From the NCBI GenBank assembly GCA_016931315.1, contig JAFGFB010000210.1, positions 1 through 47,227 on the forward strand: a stretch of 47,227 nucleotides of DNA, given 5' to 3'. This document shows, in pieces, positions 33,706 to 42,500 of the stretch. How positions within the stretch are numbered: position 1 is the stretch's first letter; every line of letters starts with the position of its first letter. The notes under the pieces were generated by a model. That model worked only from the letters and a program-made list of their open reading frames with translations. It did no database searches and had not been told where the DNA came from. The stretch comes from Anaerolineae bacterium. Lineage in GTDB: Bacteria; Chloroflexota; Anaerolineae; B4-G1; SLSP01. The translations under genes were made by a program, and so were the position numbers.

Positions 33706-35073
33706 ATGCTCCTACGCACCAGGCTTTTGGGTCAGACTTATGAATTTGGCAACATCAAAGAATTGCTCGCCAAAGCCAACGAGGAAAAATCTGGCGATCG
33801 GCAAGCCGGTATTGCAGCGGCTACCGTTACCGAACGCATGGCTGCCAGGTTTGTGCTGGCTGAAGTCCCGCTCGCAGTGTTGCGTCAGAACCCTGTTATC
33901 CCTTACGAGATGGATAATGTGACGCGCGTCATTCAGGATGCTGTCAACGAGACTATCTATAATGAGATTAAAGGCTGGACGGTTGGGGAATTCCGCGAGT
34001 GGTTGCTGGCGGATACCACAACCACGGAGCTGATTCTCCGAGTGAGCAATGGGTTGACGGCGGAGATGATTGCTGCCGTGACCAAGTTGATGTCGAACAT
34101 GGACCTCATGTATGGCGCGAGCAAGATTCGCTTTACGGCGCATGCTAATAACACTATTGGCTTGAAGGGAACCCTTGCTTCGCGCTTACAGCCCAATCAT
34201 CCCACCGATTCTGTGGCAGGAATTCGTGCAGCAGTTTACGAGGGCCTCTCTTTTGGTTCCGGCGACAGCGTCATTGGCATCAACCCCATGGATGATTCTG
34301 TGGATAGCGTCATGCGCCTGCTGGAGATGACTTATGAGGTCATCCAGAAATGGCAAATACCTACCCAGAACTGTGTGCTCGCACACGTTACCACGCAAAT
34401 GGAGGCGCTCAGGCACGGCGCTCCTTGCGGATTGGTCTTTCAGAGTCTGGCGGGGTCGCAGAAGGCTAATGAAGCCTTTGGCGTCACCGTGGAAATGCTG
34501 GATGAGGCTTATGCTCTGGCGCAGAAATACTGTGTTTCTACGGGTCCCAACTACCTGTACTTTGAGACCGGGCAGGGCACTGCGCTCTCTGCCGATGCCC
34601 ACTATGGCGCTGACCAACTCACGATGGAGGCGCGAATCTACGGGCTGGCGAAGCGTTACAAGCCCTTCCAGGTGAATACTGTGGTGGGCTTCATCGGCCC
34701 GGAATATCTCTATGATGCTGTGCAGATTACCCGTGCGGGTCTGGAAGACCACTTCATGGCCAAACTCACCGGAGTTCCCATGGGTTGTGATGCCTGCTAT
34801 ACCAACCATGCCCGCGCCACCCAGAATGATATTGAAAACCTGGCGGTGCTTTTGGCGGCGGCAGGTGTTGATTACTTCATGGGCGTACCCATGGGCGATG
34901 ATACGATGTTGAGCTATCAGTCTACCAGCTATCACGATACTGCTGCCTTGCGGCAGCTCTTAGGCCTGCGCCCGTTGCCCGAATTCGAGGCATGGCTGGA
35001 GCGTGTTGGCTTGATGCAAGATGGCATTTTGACCGAGAAAGCGGGGGATGCCTCATTCTTCCTTCGGCAATAA
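33706..35073 (+). CDS. eutB: ethanolamine ammonia-lyase large subunit
   Basis: A 455-residue TIM-barrel catalytic subunit, the normal length for EutB. Characteristic stretches: QAGIAAATVTERMAARFVLA, NPVIPYEMDNVTRVIQD, GLSFGSGDSVIGINPMDDS, FQSLAGSQKANEAFGV, YFETGQGTALSADAHYG and MGVPMGDDTMLSYQ. With EutC and adenosylcobalamin it converts ethanolamine to acetaldehyde and ammonia by a radical mechanism. GGTGGA lies upstream of the ATG. Confidence 0.97.
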   Translation: MLLRTRLLGQTYEFGNIKELLAKANEEKSGDRQAGIAAATVTERMAARFVLAEVPLAVLRQNPVIPYEMDNVTRVIQDAVNETIYNEIKGWTVGEFREWLLADTTTTELILRVSNGLTAEMIAAVTKLMSNMDLMYGASKIRFTAHANNTIGLKGTLASRLQPNHPTDSVAGIRAAVYEGLSFGSGDSVIGINPMDDSVDSVMRLLEMTYEVIQKWQIPTQNCVLAHVTTQMEALRHGAPCGLVFQSLAGSQKANEAFGVTVEMLDEAYALAQKYCVSTGPNYLYFETGQGTALSADAHYGADQLTMEARIYGLAKRYKPFQVNTVVGFIGPEYLYDAVQITRAGLEDHFMAKLTGVPMGCDACYTNHARATQNDIENLAVLLAAAGVDYFMGVPMGDDTMLSYQSTSYHDTAALRQLLGLRPLPEFEAWLERVGLMQDGILTEKAGDASFFLRQ

Positions 35074-35084
35074 GGATTTGATTG

Positions 35085-35993
35085 ATGAATCACGTGACGG
35101 TGGATCTTGAAGCCATTGTGCAGGCAGTTGTAGCGGAGCTGCGCAAACGCGGCAGCGCTTCTGCCTCTGTTGGAACTCCCCCTATTCAGGCGGCGCCCGG
35201 AGAATTGGTGATTGACCTGCCCGATCCCACCTTGCCGGAATTTCGGCGCGCCATTGGGGTGGAGCATCCCCACGACCTGGAGGGGTTGCGCAATCTCTGC
35301 GCCACGACCACCGCACGCCTTGGCGTAGGGCGAGCTGGACCTCGCCCCCGCACCAACAGTTTGTTGCTCTTTCAGTTCGATCATGGCATCACACAAGACG
35401 CCATCTATGGTGAGGTTTCTGAGTCGGTGAAGGAGAAGTTGGGCCTTTTCACGGTGATGACACAGGTCAGTAATCGGGATGAGTATCTTCTGCGCCCAGA
35501 CCTGGGCCGCAAGCTCTCCGATACCGCCAGAAAGACCATTGCTGAGCGTTGCGTCAAAAAACCGCAGGTGCAGATTGTCGTTGGCGATGGTCTGAGTGCG
35601 GCAGCAGTGAATAATAACGTGCCTGAAATCTATCCCGTCATCGAGCAGGGCTTCAAGAGCGCCGGTATCAGCATCGGAACTCCCTTCTTCATTCAAAATG
35701 CCCGCGTTGGCGTCATCAATGACGTCAATGAAGTCGTTGGCGCAGATGTGGTAGTGATTCTGTTAGGTGAGCGACCCGGACTGGGTGTCGCTGATGCGCT
35801 CAGCGCTTACATGGGTTATAAGCCCGGTCCCGGCAAGACCGATGCCGAACGTGATGTTGTCTGCATGATTACCTATCATGGTGGCACCAATCCGCTGGAA
35901 GCCGGCGCCTATGTTGTGGAATTGATCAAACAGACGTTGAAGTATCAAGCCAGTGGCATAGAACTTAAATTGAAGGCTTCTGGTGGGGAATAA
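35085..35993 (+). CDS. eutC: ethanolamine ammonia-lyase small subunit
   Basis: A 302-residue B12-binding subunit. Residues about 6-23 (VDLEAIVQAVVAELRKRG) form an amphipathic helix followed by an Ala/Ser/Pro linker, like the encapsulation peptide known on E. coli EutC. The core shows ARLGVGRAGPRPRTNSLL, FQFDHGITQDAIYGEV, VVGDGLSAAAV and LLGERPGLGVADALSAY. The ATG at 35085 is preferred over the TTG at 35082 because AAGGA lies eight bases upstream. It starts 11 bases after eutB. Confidence 0.95.
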   Translation: MNHVTVDLEAIVQAVVAELRKRGSASASVGTPPIQAAPGELVIDLPDPTLPEFRRAIGVEHPHDLEGLRNLCATTTARLGVGRAGPRPRTNSLLLFQFDHGITQDAIYGEVSESVKEKLGLFTVMTQVSNRDEYLLRPDLGRKLSDTARKTIAERCVKKPQVQIVVGDGLSAAAVNNNVPEIYPVIEQGFKSAGISIGTPFFIQNARVGVINDVNEVVGADVVVILLGERPGLGVADALSAYMGYKPGPGKTDAERDVVCMITYHGGTNPLEAGAYVVELIKQTLKYQASGIELKLKASGGE

Positions 35994-36032
35994 GCCCCAA
36001 ATCTATCGCGGGGTGCCCACGGGAGGGATTTC

Positions 36033-36689
36033 ATGGCAATGCTTGACCCTGTAAAACCACATATCCTATCGGCACGTTTGATTCCCAACGTGCACCCTGA
36101 TTTTGCGGCGCAGTTGGGTCTGCGCCCTGAGCAGCGTAGCCTGGCGCTCATCACATGCGATATGGATGACGCGCTCTACGTCTCGCTCGATGAGGCGACG
36201 AAGATGGCTGAGGTCGAGGTGGTCTACGCGCAGAGCTTCTACGCCGGTTCCAGCTATTCCTCAGGTCCTCTTTCTGGCGAGATTATTGGCATTCTCGCCG
36301 GTCCCGACCCTGCGGAAGCGCGCGCGGGCCTTAGCGCCTGTATCGCCTATGCCGAAACCGAGGCCTGGTTCTATTCCGCCAATGTGGATGACACGTTGAT
36401 CTTTTTCCCGCATACCATCTCGCGTTCTGGAAGCTACTTAAGTCAGGTGGCGGGGGTGCCCATTGGAACGCCTTTGGCATACCTGATCGCTCCCCCGCTT
36501 GAGGCGACCTTTGCCATTGATGCGGCACTCAAAGCTGCTGAGGTCACCTTTTGTGTCTGGTGGAAGCCACCTTCGGAAACGAACTTCTCGGGCGCGTTGC
36601 TCACAGGCACCCAGAGCGCTTGTCGGGCAGCCTGTATCGCTTTCCAGGAAGCTGTTCTCGACGTTGCCCGCGACCCGCATAAGTTCTAG
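36033..36689 (+). CDS. eutL: EutL-type tandem-BMC trimeric shell protein
   Basis: A 218-residue two-domain BMC-T protein of the EutL family: VKPHILSARLIPNVHPDFAAQLGL, then SLALITCDMDDALYVSLDEATKMA, VYAQSFYAGSSYSSGPLSGE, and the second repeat ending RAACIAFQEAVLDVAR. EutL trimers form pseudohexamers with a gated pore proposed to pass cofactors such as B12. GGAGG lies upstream. It follows eutC by 39 bases. Confidence 0.93.
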   Translation: MAMLDPVKPHILSARLIPNVHPDFAAQLGLRPEQRSLALITCDMDDALYVSLDEATKMAEVEVVYAQSFYAGSSYSSGPLSGEIIGILAGPDPAEARAGLSACIAYAETEAWFYSANVDDTLIFFPHTISRSGSYLSQVAGVPIGTPLAYLIAPPLEATFAIDAALKAAEVTFCVWWKPPSETNFSGALLTGTQSACRAACIAFQEAVLDVARDPHKF

Positions 36690-36730
36690 GGTCAGCTGTG
36701 GTGAATATGGGCAATCCCTAAGGAGGGCTT

Positions 36731-38221
36731 ATGCCTGAAACATACGATCTGGATTTGCAATCCATTCAGGAGGCGCGTCGCCTGGCGGCGGCGTGTCGCG
36801 AAGCCCAACGCCAATGGGCGCTGGCGGATCAGACCACTGTGGATCGCGTCTGCCAGGCGATGGCGGAGGCGGCTTTTGCTGATGCTGCGCGCCTGGGGCA
36901 GTTGGCGTATGATGAGACCGGTTACGGAGTGCCGCTTCACAAGCGCCTGAAAAACGAGTTTGCCAGCCGTCAGGTTTGGGAATCCATCAAAGATATCAAG
37001 ACCGTCGGTATTGTTGGGCGTGATGACCGGCGCAAAGTCATCGAGATTGCCTGGCCTGTAGGCGTCATCGCGGGATTGACGCCCTCGACCAACCCGACAT
37101 CCACGGCGATTTACAAAATTTTGATCGCGGTCAAGGCGCGTAATGGCATCATCATCGCGCCACATCCCCTTGCCAAACGCTGTAGTTACGAGAGCGCGCG
37201 AATTATGGCTGCGGCCGGCGAAGCCGTTGGAATGCCGCCGGGTCTGGTGAGCTGCATGCAGCATATCACGCTCGATGGCACTCAGGCGCTGATGCACCAC
37301 TACGCGGTTTCACTGATTCTGGCTACTGGCGGCGGTCCCATGGTACGAGCGGCGCACAGTGTTGGCAAGCCCGCGATTGGTGTGGGACCGGGGAACGTTC
37401 CCGTCTATGTGGACCGCAGTGCTGATGTGCCAAAGGCTGCTGCGGATATCGTGAATAGCAAAGCCTTCGATTGCTCCGTAATCTGCGCCACGGAACAAGC
37501 CGTGGTGGCGGATAAGCCCATTGCCGCACAGCTGCGCGTGGAGATGGAAAAGCACGGCGCCTATTGGGTCAATGCTGAACAGCAGGCGGCTTTGGAGCGC
37601 ACACTTTTCTTCCCCGATGGCAGTATCAATGCGCGCAGCGTAGGCAAGACGCCCCAGAAGTTGGCTCAGATGGCGGGGATCACCGTTCCTGGCTCCGCGC
37701 GGGTGCTGGTCGCGACCCTCGAAGGTGTGGGGAAAGAGTATCCCCTTAGCCGCGAAAAACTCACTACCGTGCTGGCTTTCTATGTGGAGGATGGCTGGCA
37801 TGCTGGCTGTGAGCGCTGCATTCAGCTACTCAAATTCGGCGGCGATGGGCATTCACAGGTGATTCACGCCAGGGATGAGGAGGTCATTCTGGCTTTTGGG
37901 TTGGAAAAACCCGCTTTTCGTATTGTCGTCAATTCTTGGGGTACGATGGGCGCTATCGGCGCCAGCACGGGGGTGGCGCCTGCAATGACACTGGCACCTG
38001 GTGGTTTGGGGGGTGCCATCTCGAGCGACAACATCACGACCACGCATTTGCTCAATATCAAGCGGGTAGCCTACGAACTGACCCCGCCTTCTGCGTTGGC
38101 ACGAACTCCCGCGCCTGATGTCACGGGCCAGGTTGCTCTGGAGCCGGCTTTGCCTCCGGATGATACTGTGCTTGAAGAAATCGTTCGGCGTGTGCTGAAG
38201 CAGCTGGGCGCGGAGCAGTGA
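36731..38221 (+). CDS. eutE: CoA-acylating acetaldehyde dehydrogenase
   Basis: A 496-residue aldehyde dehydrogenase of the EutE/PduP type. Catalytic Cys248 lies in SKAFDCSVICATEQ; TPSTNPTSTAIYK and GVGPGNVPVYV belong to the cofactor-binding part. It converts acetaldehyde, CoA and NAD+ to acetyl-CoA. The C-terminus has a Pro/Ala linker then DTVLEEIVRRVLKQLGA, an amphipathic helix that resembles a C-terminal encapsulation peptide. AAGGAGGG precedes the ATG. Confidence 0.95.
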   Translation: MPETYDLDLQSIQEARRLAAACREAQRQWALADQTTVDRVCQAMAEAAFADAARLGQLAYDETGYGVPLHKRLKNEFASRQVWESIKDIKTVGIVGRDDRRKVIEIAWPVGVIAGLTPSTNPTSTAIYKILIAVKARNGIIIAPHPLAKRCSYESARIMAAAGEAVGMPPGLVSCMQHITLDGTQALMHHYAVSLILATGGGPMVRAAHSVGKPAIGVGPGNVPVYVDRSADVPKAAADIVNSKAFDCSVICATEQAVVADKPIAAQLRVEMEKHGAYWVNAEQQAALERTLFFPDGSINARSVGKTPQKLAQMAGITVPGSARVLVATLEGVGKEYPLSREKLTTVLAFYVEDGWHAGCERCIQLLKFGGDGHSQVIHARDEEVILAFGLEKPAFRIVVNSWGTMGAIGASTGVAPAMTLAPGGLGGAISSDNITTTHLLNIKRVAYELTPPSALARTPAPDVTGQVALEPALPPDDTVLEEIVRRVLKQLGAEQ

Positions 38222-38443
38222 CGCTATAACCGTGTGCCGCATGTGCACGAGTCGGTAACGGAATGGGCAAACGCCGTCGCCATCGTGTGGTAAGTCTGGG
38301 TTAAAACTGTTTGTCGCTGCCTCAGGCTTCAGTTTGGATAGAGAGAACCAAGAGGGCACTGGGGGCCGGCGTCGAATCTTCGTTATCCTGGCTCTAGCGC
38401 TATCAGTGATTGAGCCAGAATCATTTCAGAAAAGGAGTCTGTT
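38222..38443 (+). other. 222-base gap within the eut operon
   Basis: No convincing reading frame, riboswitch consensus or strong promoter was recognised here, although AAAGGAG at the end serves the next BMC-H gene. It splits the operon into BMC-H1...eutE and BMC-H2...BMC-T blocks, so a hidden promoter or structured RNA is possible. Confidence 0.4.
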
Positions 38444-38737
38444 ATGACAAACGTACAGTTGATTGCACTAGGGATGATTGAGACCAAAGGCCTGGTTGGG
38501 GCCATTGAAGCCGCCGATGCCATGGTCAAGGCTGCCAATGTCAAATTGATTGGCAAGGAGATTATTGGCGGGGGCTATGTCACGGTGATGGTACGGGGTG
38601 ACGTAGGCGCGGTTAAGGCCGCGACGGATGCTGGCGCGGCTGCGGCGCAGCGTGTGGGTGAGCTGGTCAGTGTGCACGTTATTCCCCGCCCCCACGGCGA
38701 TGTGGAGTTCATCCTGCCCAAGGCGCCGGAAGCATAA
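38444..38737 (+). CDS. eutM: BMC-H hexameric microcompartment shell protein, copy 2
   Basis: A 97-residue BMC-H protein with the same [18 protein letters not shown] and [16 protein letters not shown] signatures as the first copy. From QLIALG to ILPKA, 90 residues are identical to copy 1 while 38 codons differ synonymously; only the extreme ends differ (TN for T-I; PEA for QED). This is not a recent duplication but strict conservation of the shell surface. AAAGGAG lies upstream. It opens the second block of the operon. Confidence 0.95.
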   Translation: MTNVQLIALGMIETKGLVGAIEAADAMVKAANVKLIGKEIIGGGYVTVMVRGDVGAVKAATDAGAAAAQRVGELVSVHVIPRPHGDVEFILPKAPEA

Positions 38738-38809
38738 TTGCCCGTGTGATACACTGCGTAGGCTGCTTCTGTCAACCAGCCTGCGAGATCACCTGGAAGG
38801 AGCCGCACG

Positions 38810-39502
38810 ATGAAGAAACGGTTGATTACCGCGGCTGATATTCGCGGCATGAAAGATGCCGGCGAACGGCGGGTCGCTGTCGCCCGAGGTGACTTGGTGA
38901 CGGCGTTAGCGCTCGATGCTGCGCGGGAGCTGGGGATAGAGGTCTGCTATGAAAGCGAGGGCATTCGTGCTGATGTGCCTGCCTGGAGCGGTGCGGCGCA
39001 ATGCGTGTACCGGCAGAGGTCCCCGGCGCAATTTGCTGTCGTCTCCACTTCTCCATCTCCGGCGCCATTGCCGCCGGTGGATGTGCTGGAAACTCGCGTG
39101 CGGGAAATCGTTGCTGCGTTGGTGCAGCAGGGTCACGCACCAGCCCCAAGCGCTTCGGTGCGCCACATCGCAGGGCGGGGCTTACGCCTGGAGCCTTTTC
39201 CCCTTGATGTGGGGCACCCGGAGATGGATATTCGCGTGCTGGATGTCGTAACACGTGCGCATGGTTCGCCCATGGCTGGCGGGCTAATGTCTTTCCGCAA
39301 GGGCGCTTTCTCGTGGACGCTCAATTATGACGAGATCGAATATGTCATCGAAGGGGAATTGCACATCGGGACACCGAATGGTACGGTGATAGGCTTACCG
39401 GGGGATGTGCTTTACGTTCCCAAGGGGACGAACATTACCTTTGGGACGCCTGAATGGGCTAAGTTTTTCTACGTAACCTATCCGGCGGAATGGGGTGGGT
39501 GA
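38810..39502 (+). CDS. eutQ: EutQ-like cupin protein
   Basis: A 230-residue protein. The C-terminal cupin domain (about residues 130-228) contains MAGGLMSFRKGAFSWTLNYDEIEYVIEGELHIG and LYVPKGTNITFGTPEWAKFFYV, the EutQ pattern. The N-terminal part (1-60: ITAADIRGMKDAGERRVAVARGDLVTALALDAARELG) resembles that of E. coli EutQ, followed by a low-complexity linker. EutQ has acetate-kinase activity and helps assemble the microcompartment in Salmonella. GGAAGGAG precedes the start. Confidence 0.9.
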   Translation: MKKRLITAADIRGMKDAGERRVAVARGDLVTALALDAARELGIEVCYESEGIRADVPAWSGAAQCVYRQRSPAQFAVVSTSPSPAPLPPVDVLETRVREIVAALVQQGHAPAPSASVRHIAGRGLRLEPFPLDVGHPEMDIRVLDVVTRAHGSPMAGGLMSFRKGAFSWTLNYDEIEYVIEGELHIGTPNGTVIGLPGDVLYVPKGTNITFGTPEWAKFFYVTYPAEWGG

Positions 39503-39533
39503 TACACGCCAGTTCTCGCGCTAAGGCAAAAAT

Positions 39534-40346
39534 TTGAATCCTGAACTTGCTGCATATTTGAACGCTGCCGATATGGCGCTCAAGCGACCCACGGTCAATG
39601 GTTATCGTGGCCCAGTGCATGTTGGCGTGGACTTAGGGACGGCGTATACGACATTGTTCATCTTGGATGAAACCTATCAACCGCTCGTTGGCGCTTATCG
39701 CTATGCGGAAGTGGTGCGCGATGGTTTGGTGGTGGATTTTGCGGGCGCAACCAAATTGCTTCGCGAACTCAAACAGGACGTGGAATCCCGACTGGGCTTC
39801 GAGTTGACCTCTGCTGCTACGACCTTTCCGCCGGGCGTGCCTCAGGTTGAGGTGCGCGCTACTCGCTACGTGGTGGAATCTGCGGGCATGGAATGCACTG
39901 GTGTGGTGGATGAGCCAAGTGCTGCGAATGCCGTGCTACAGGTGGAGAATGGTGCGGTCGTGGATATCGGTGGAGGCACCACGGGTATTGCCATCATCCG
40001 CAAGGGGCAGGTGATTTATACTGCCGATGAGGCCACGGGGGGCGTGCATTTTACCCTCGTACTCGCTGGCGCCCACCATATCTCCTTCGAAGAGGCTGAG
40101 GCGCTCAAGCTCAATCCCGAGACGCAGGGGCGCTTGTTTCCTATTGTCCTCCCGGTGATGGAGAAGGTGGCGACGATCATCGCTCGGCATATTGCCGGCT
40201 ATCCGGTCGAGATGCTCTATTTAGTAGGCGGGACCAGTGCCTTTAAGGGCATTGATGAGGTTATCTCTTCGGTGACGGGGGTGCGCACTTTTGTGCCCAC
40301 AAATCCGCTTTTTGTGACTCCGTTAGGTGTGGCAAAGGTTAACTGA
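39534..40346 (+). CDS. eutJ: EutJ, actin/Hsp70-fold ATPase of the eut operon
   Basis: A 270-residue ASKHA-fold protein. HVGVDLGTAYTTLFILDE is phosphate-1 (about residues 25-42), VVDIGGGTTGIAIIRKGQ is phosphate-2, and LVGGTSAFKGIDEVI is the adenosine motif. EutJ is a putative chaperone for microcompartment enzymes. The chosen start is TTG at 39534 with AAGG six bases upstream; the next ATG would remove thirteen residues. It follows eutQ by 31 bases. Confidence 0.92.
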   Translation: MNPELAAYLNAADMALKRPTVNGYRGPVHVGVDLGTAYTTLFILDETYQPLVGAYRYAEVVRDGLVVDFAGATKLLRELKQDVESRLGFELTSAATTFPPGVPQVEVRATRYVVESAGMECTGVVDEPSAANAVLQVENGAVVDIGGGTTGIAIIRKGQVIYTADEATGGVHFTLVLAGAHHISFEEAEALKLNPETQGRLFPIVLPVMEKVATIIARHIAGYPVEMLYLVGGTSAFKGIDEVISSVTGVRTFVPTNPLFVTPLGVAKVN

Positions 40347-40355
40347 GTATAAGAG

Positions 40356-40985
40356 GTGTTTATGACTGACGATTTTCAACTGCGCGCTTATTGTTATCTG
40401 GACCGTATGCAGCCTCAGTACGCGGCTTTTGTGGGCACTGTCACGCAGGGCGATTTGTCGGTGGAGGGCATGGCGAGCCTCTATGTAGAAATGGCGCCCG
40501 GCAACTGGGTTTTCCGCGTGGTAGATATTGCCGTTAAGGCCACGGATGCCAAGCCGGGCGCCCAGATTGTGGAGCGCGAGTTTGGCATGTTTGAGATTCA
40601 CTCGCTCTCGCAAGAGGATGTGATTCAAGCCGGGCAGATGGTGTTGCAGCAGCTGGGGCTAAAAGTCACGGATCGCAAGAAACCGGAGATTGCTTCCCTG
40701 CAAGTCATCACCAATGTCAACCCGTATCAGGCACAGCTGCTCAATCGTTTTTCGCGCGGTATGATGTTGGTGCCGGGGCAGACCATGTTGGTGCTGGAAT
40801 GTGCGCCGGCGGCATACATCAACCTGGCAGCCAATGAGGCGGAGAAGGCGGCGCGGGTTAGCTTGATGCACATCAGCTCAGTGGGACGCTTTGGGCGGCT
40901 CTGGATGGCGGGAACCGAAGCGGATATCCTTGCCGCGCGCGATGCCGCAGTGGGCGCCCTCGAGCAGCTGGAAGGGCAGCCCTAG
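40356..40985 (+). CDS. CsoS1D/CcmP-like tandem-BMC shell protein
   Basis: A 209-residue protein with two BMC-like domains. The first has LRAYCYLDRMQPQYAAFVGT, then DIAVKATDAKPGAQIVEREFG and SQEDVIQAGQMVLQQLG. The second has SRGMMLVPGQTMLVLECAPAAYINLAANEAEKAA and GRLWMAGTEADILAARDAA. This order is that of CsoS1D/CcmP-type BMC-T proteins, which stack as double trimers with gated pores, and differs from EutL and PduT (no Fe-S cysteine motif seen). AAGAGG lies upstream, 9 bases after eutJ. It is the last gene of the operon. Confidence 0.88.
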   Translation: MFMTDDFQLRAYCYLDRMQPQYAAFVGTVTQGDLSVEGMASLYVEMAPGNWVFRVVDIAVKATDAKPGAQIVEREFGMFEIHSLSQEDVIQAGQMVLQQLGLKVTDRKKPEIASLQVITNVNPYQAQLLNRFSRGMMLVPGQTMLVLECAPAAYINLAANEAEKAARVSLMHISSVGRFGRLWMAGTEADILAARDAAVGALEQLEGQP

Positions 40986-41023
40986 GTCGCGGGAGCAGGA
41001 CACCTATCTCTACTCCCTCTATG

Positions 41024-41064
41024 TGGGCTTGCGCGATGCGGTCATGCTGCATCGCGCAAGCCCA
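41024..41064. terminator. 16-bp hairpin between convergent operons
   Basis: TGGGCTTGCGCGATGC (41024-41039) pairs exactly with 41049-41064. It lies between the BMC-T stop and the trpB2 stop, so it is likely a shared terminator; T-tracts are weak. Confidence 0.65.
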
Positions 41065-41077
41065 TGAATCACGGTGA

Positions 41078-42412
41078 CTATATCTCCGGCAAGCAATCCA
41101 GGCTTTCTGTCAGTTTCTCCTTAGTGTGGTTGTAATCCACCAGTTGACCGTTCAGGTATGCCTCATACGAGACCATATCCATGAAACCATGCCCGCTGAA
41201 GTTGAAGAGGATAACCCGCTCTTCGTTCTTTGCCTTAGCATCGAGCGCCTCATCAATGACGGCGCGGATGGCATGGGAGGTCTCCGGCGCGGGAATGATG
41301 CCTTCGTTGCGTACGAAGAGCATCGCTGCCTCGAAAACGGTTAGCTGGGCATACGAGCGCGGCTCGATGAATCCGAGGTCCACAGCCTGAGAGATGAGAG
41401 GCGCCATGCCGTGATAGCGCAGCCCACCGGCGTGAATGCCTGCTGGCATAAACGTGTGTCCCAGGGTATGCATCTTTACCAGCGGTGTGAGTTTGGCCGT
41501 ATCGCCGTAATCGTAGGCATATTTGCCCATCGTGAGTGTCGGGCACGCTGTTGGTTCGACAGCGACGAAACGGGTATTGCGTCCGTTGCGCAGTCTCTCG
41601 CCCAGGAACGGGAAGGCGATGCCACCGAAGTTGCTTCCGCCGCCCACGCAGCCGATGACGACATCGGGGTATGCGCCCGCCTCATCTATCTGCTGCATTG
41701 CCTCTTGTCCGATGACGGTCTGGTGGAGCAGCACATGGTTGAGCACGCTGCCCAGTGAGTACTTGGCGCGTGGGTCTTTGACGGCGACTTCCACCGCTTC
41801 ACTGATGGCCACACCCAGGCTGCCGTTGGTCTCGGGGTCTTGCGCCAGGATTGCGCGCCCGGATTCGGTTTCGTTGCTGGGGCTGGGCGTCACCCGTGCT
41901 CCAAAGGTCTCCATCAGCACGCGGCGATAGGGTTTCTGGTAGTAGCTGACTTTGACCATGTACACCTGGACATCAATCCCCAGGAAGGCGCCTGCCATCG
42001 CGAGTGCTGCGCCCCACTGCCCCGCGCCGGTCTCGGTTGTGAGACGTGTGATGCCTTCCTTACGGTTGTAGTAAGCTTGTGCCACGGCTGTGTTGGGCTT
42101 GTGGCTACCCACCGGGCTGGCGCCCTCATATTTATAGTAGATTTTTGCTGGGGTCCCCAGTGCTTTCTCCAGGCGCACGGCGCGACGCAATGGGGTCGGG
42201 CGCCAGAGCTTGTAAATCTCGCGTACCTCATCAGGAATCGGAATATAGCGGTCGCTGGCGACTTCCTGCTCTATACACGCCATGGGGAACAGCGTCGCCA
42301 AATCGTCCGGCGTCAAAGGCTGGTGCGTCATGGGATGTAGCGCTGGCGGGGGCGGCGCGGGCAGGTCAGCAATTATATTGTACCAAAGGGTAGGCAGATA
42401 TGGCTCGGACAT
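41078..42412 (-). CDS. trpB: tryptophan synthase beta chain, TrpB2 type
   Basis: A 444-residue PLP enzyme of the longer TrpB2 subfamily (TIGR01415-like). The PLP lysine lies in [14 protein letters not shown], followed by [16 protein letters not shown], the phosphate-binding [11 protein letters not shown] and the C-terminal [10 protein letters not shown]. The long N-terminal extension ([19 protein letters not shown]) marks TrpB2. It condenses serine with indole. TrpB2 enzymes often act without TrpA. It lies 88 bases downstream of trpS and is probably governed by the same T-box. Confidence 0.94.
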   Translation of the reverse strand: MSEPYLPTLWYNIIADLPAPPPPALHPMTHQPLTPDDLATLFPMACIEQEVASDRYIPIPDEVREIYKLWRPTPLRRAVRLEKALGTPAKIYYKYEGASPVGSHKPNTAVAQAYYNRKEGITRLTTETGAGQWGAALAMAGAFLGIDVQVYMVKVSYYQKPYRRVLMETFGARVTPSPSNETESGRAILAQDPETNGSLGVAISEAVEVAVKDPRAKYSLGSVLNHVLLHQTVIGQEAMQQIDEAGAYPDVVIGCVGGGSNFGGIAFPFLGERLRNGRNTRFVAVEPTACPTLTMGKYAYDYGDTAKLTPLVKMHTLGHTFMPAGIHAGGLRYHGMAPLISQAVDLGFIEPRSYAQLTVFEAAMLFVRNEGIIPAPETSHAIRAVIDEALDAKAKNEERVILFNFSGHGFMDMVSYEAYLNGQLVDYNHTKEKLTESLDCLPEI

Positions 42413-42500
42413 GGGTTCTTCTCCTTCTGTTTTAATCTAGACTTATCGAACATCATATAAAGCATCAAACTGTGGAATAGGGGTTGCACCCCCTTCTACA

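Noticed and set aside
34186-35696. Long minus-strand frames opposite eutB and eutC
   Set aside because: They are shadows of the highly conserved eutB/eutC genes on the plus strand.
38222-38443. Possible cobalamin riboswitch before the second BMC-H gene
   Set aside because: Only scattered matches (GGCACTG, GGTAACGG); no proper B12 box or ordered core, so no call was made.
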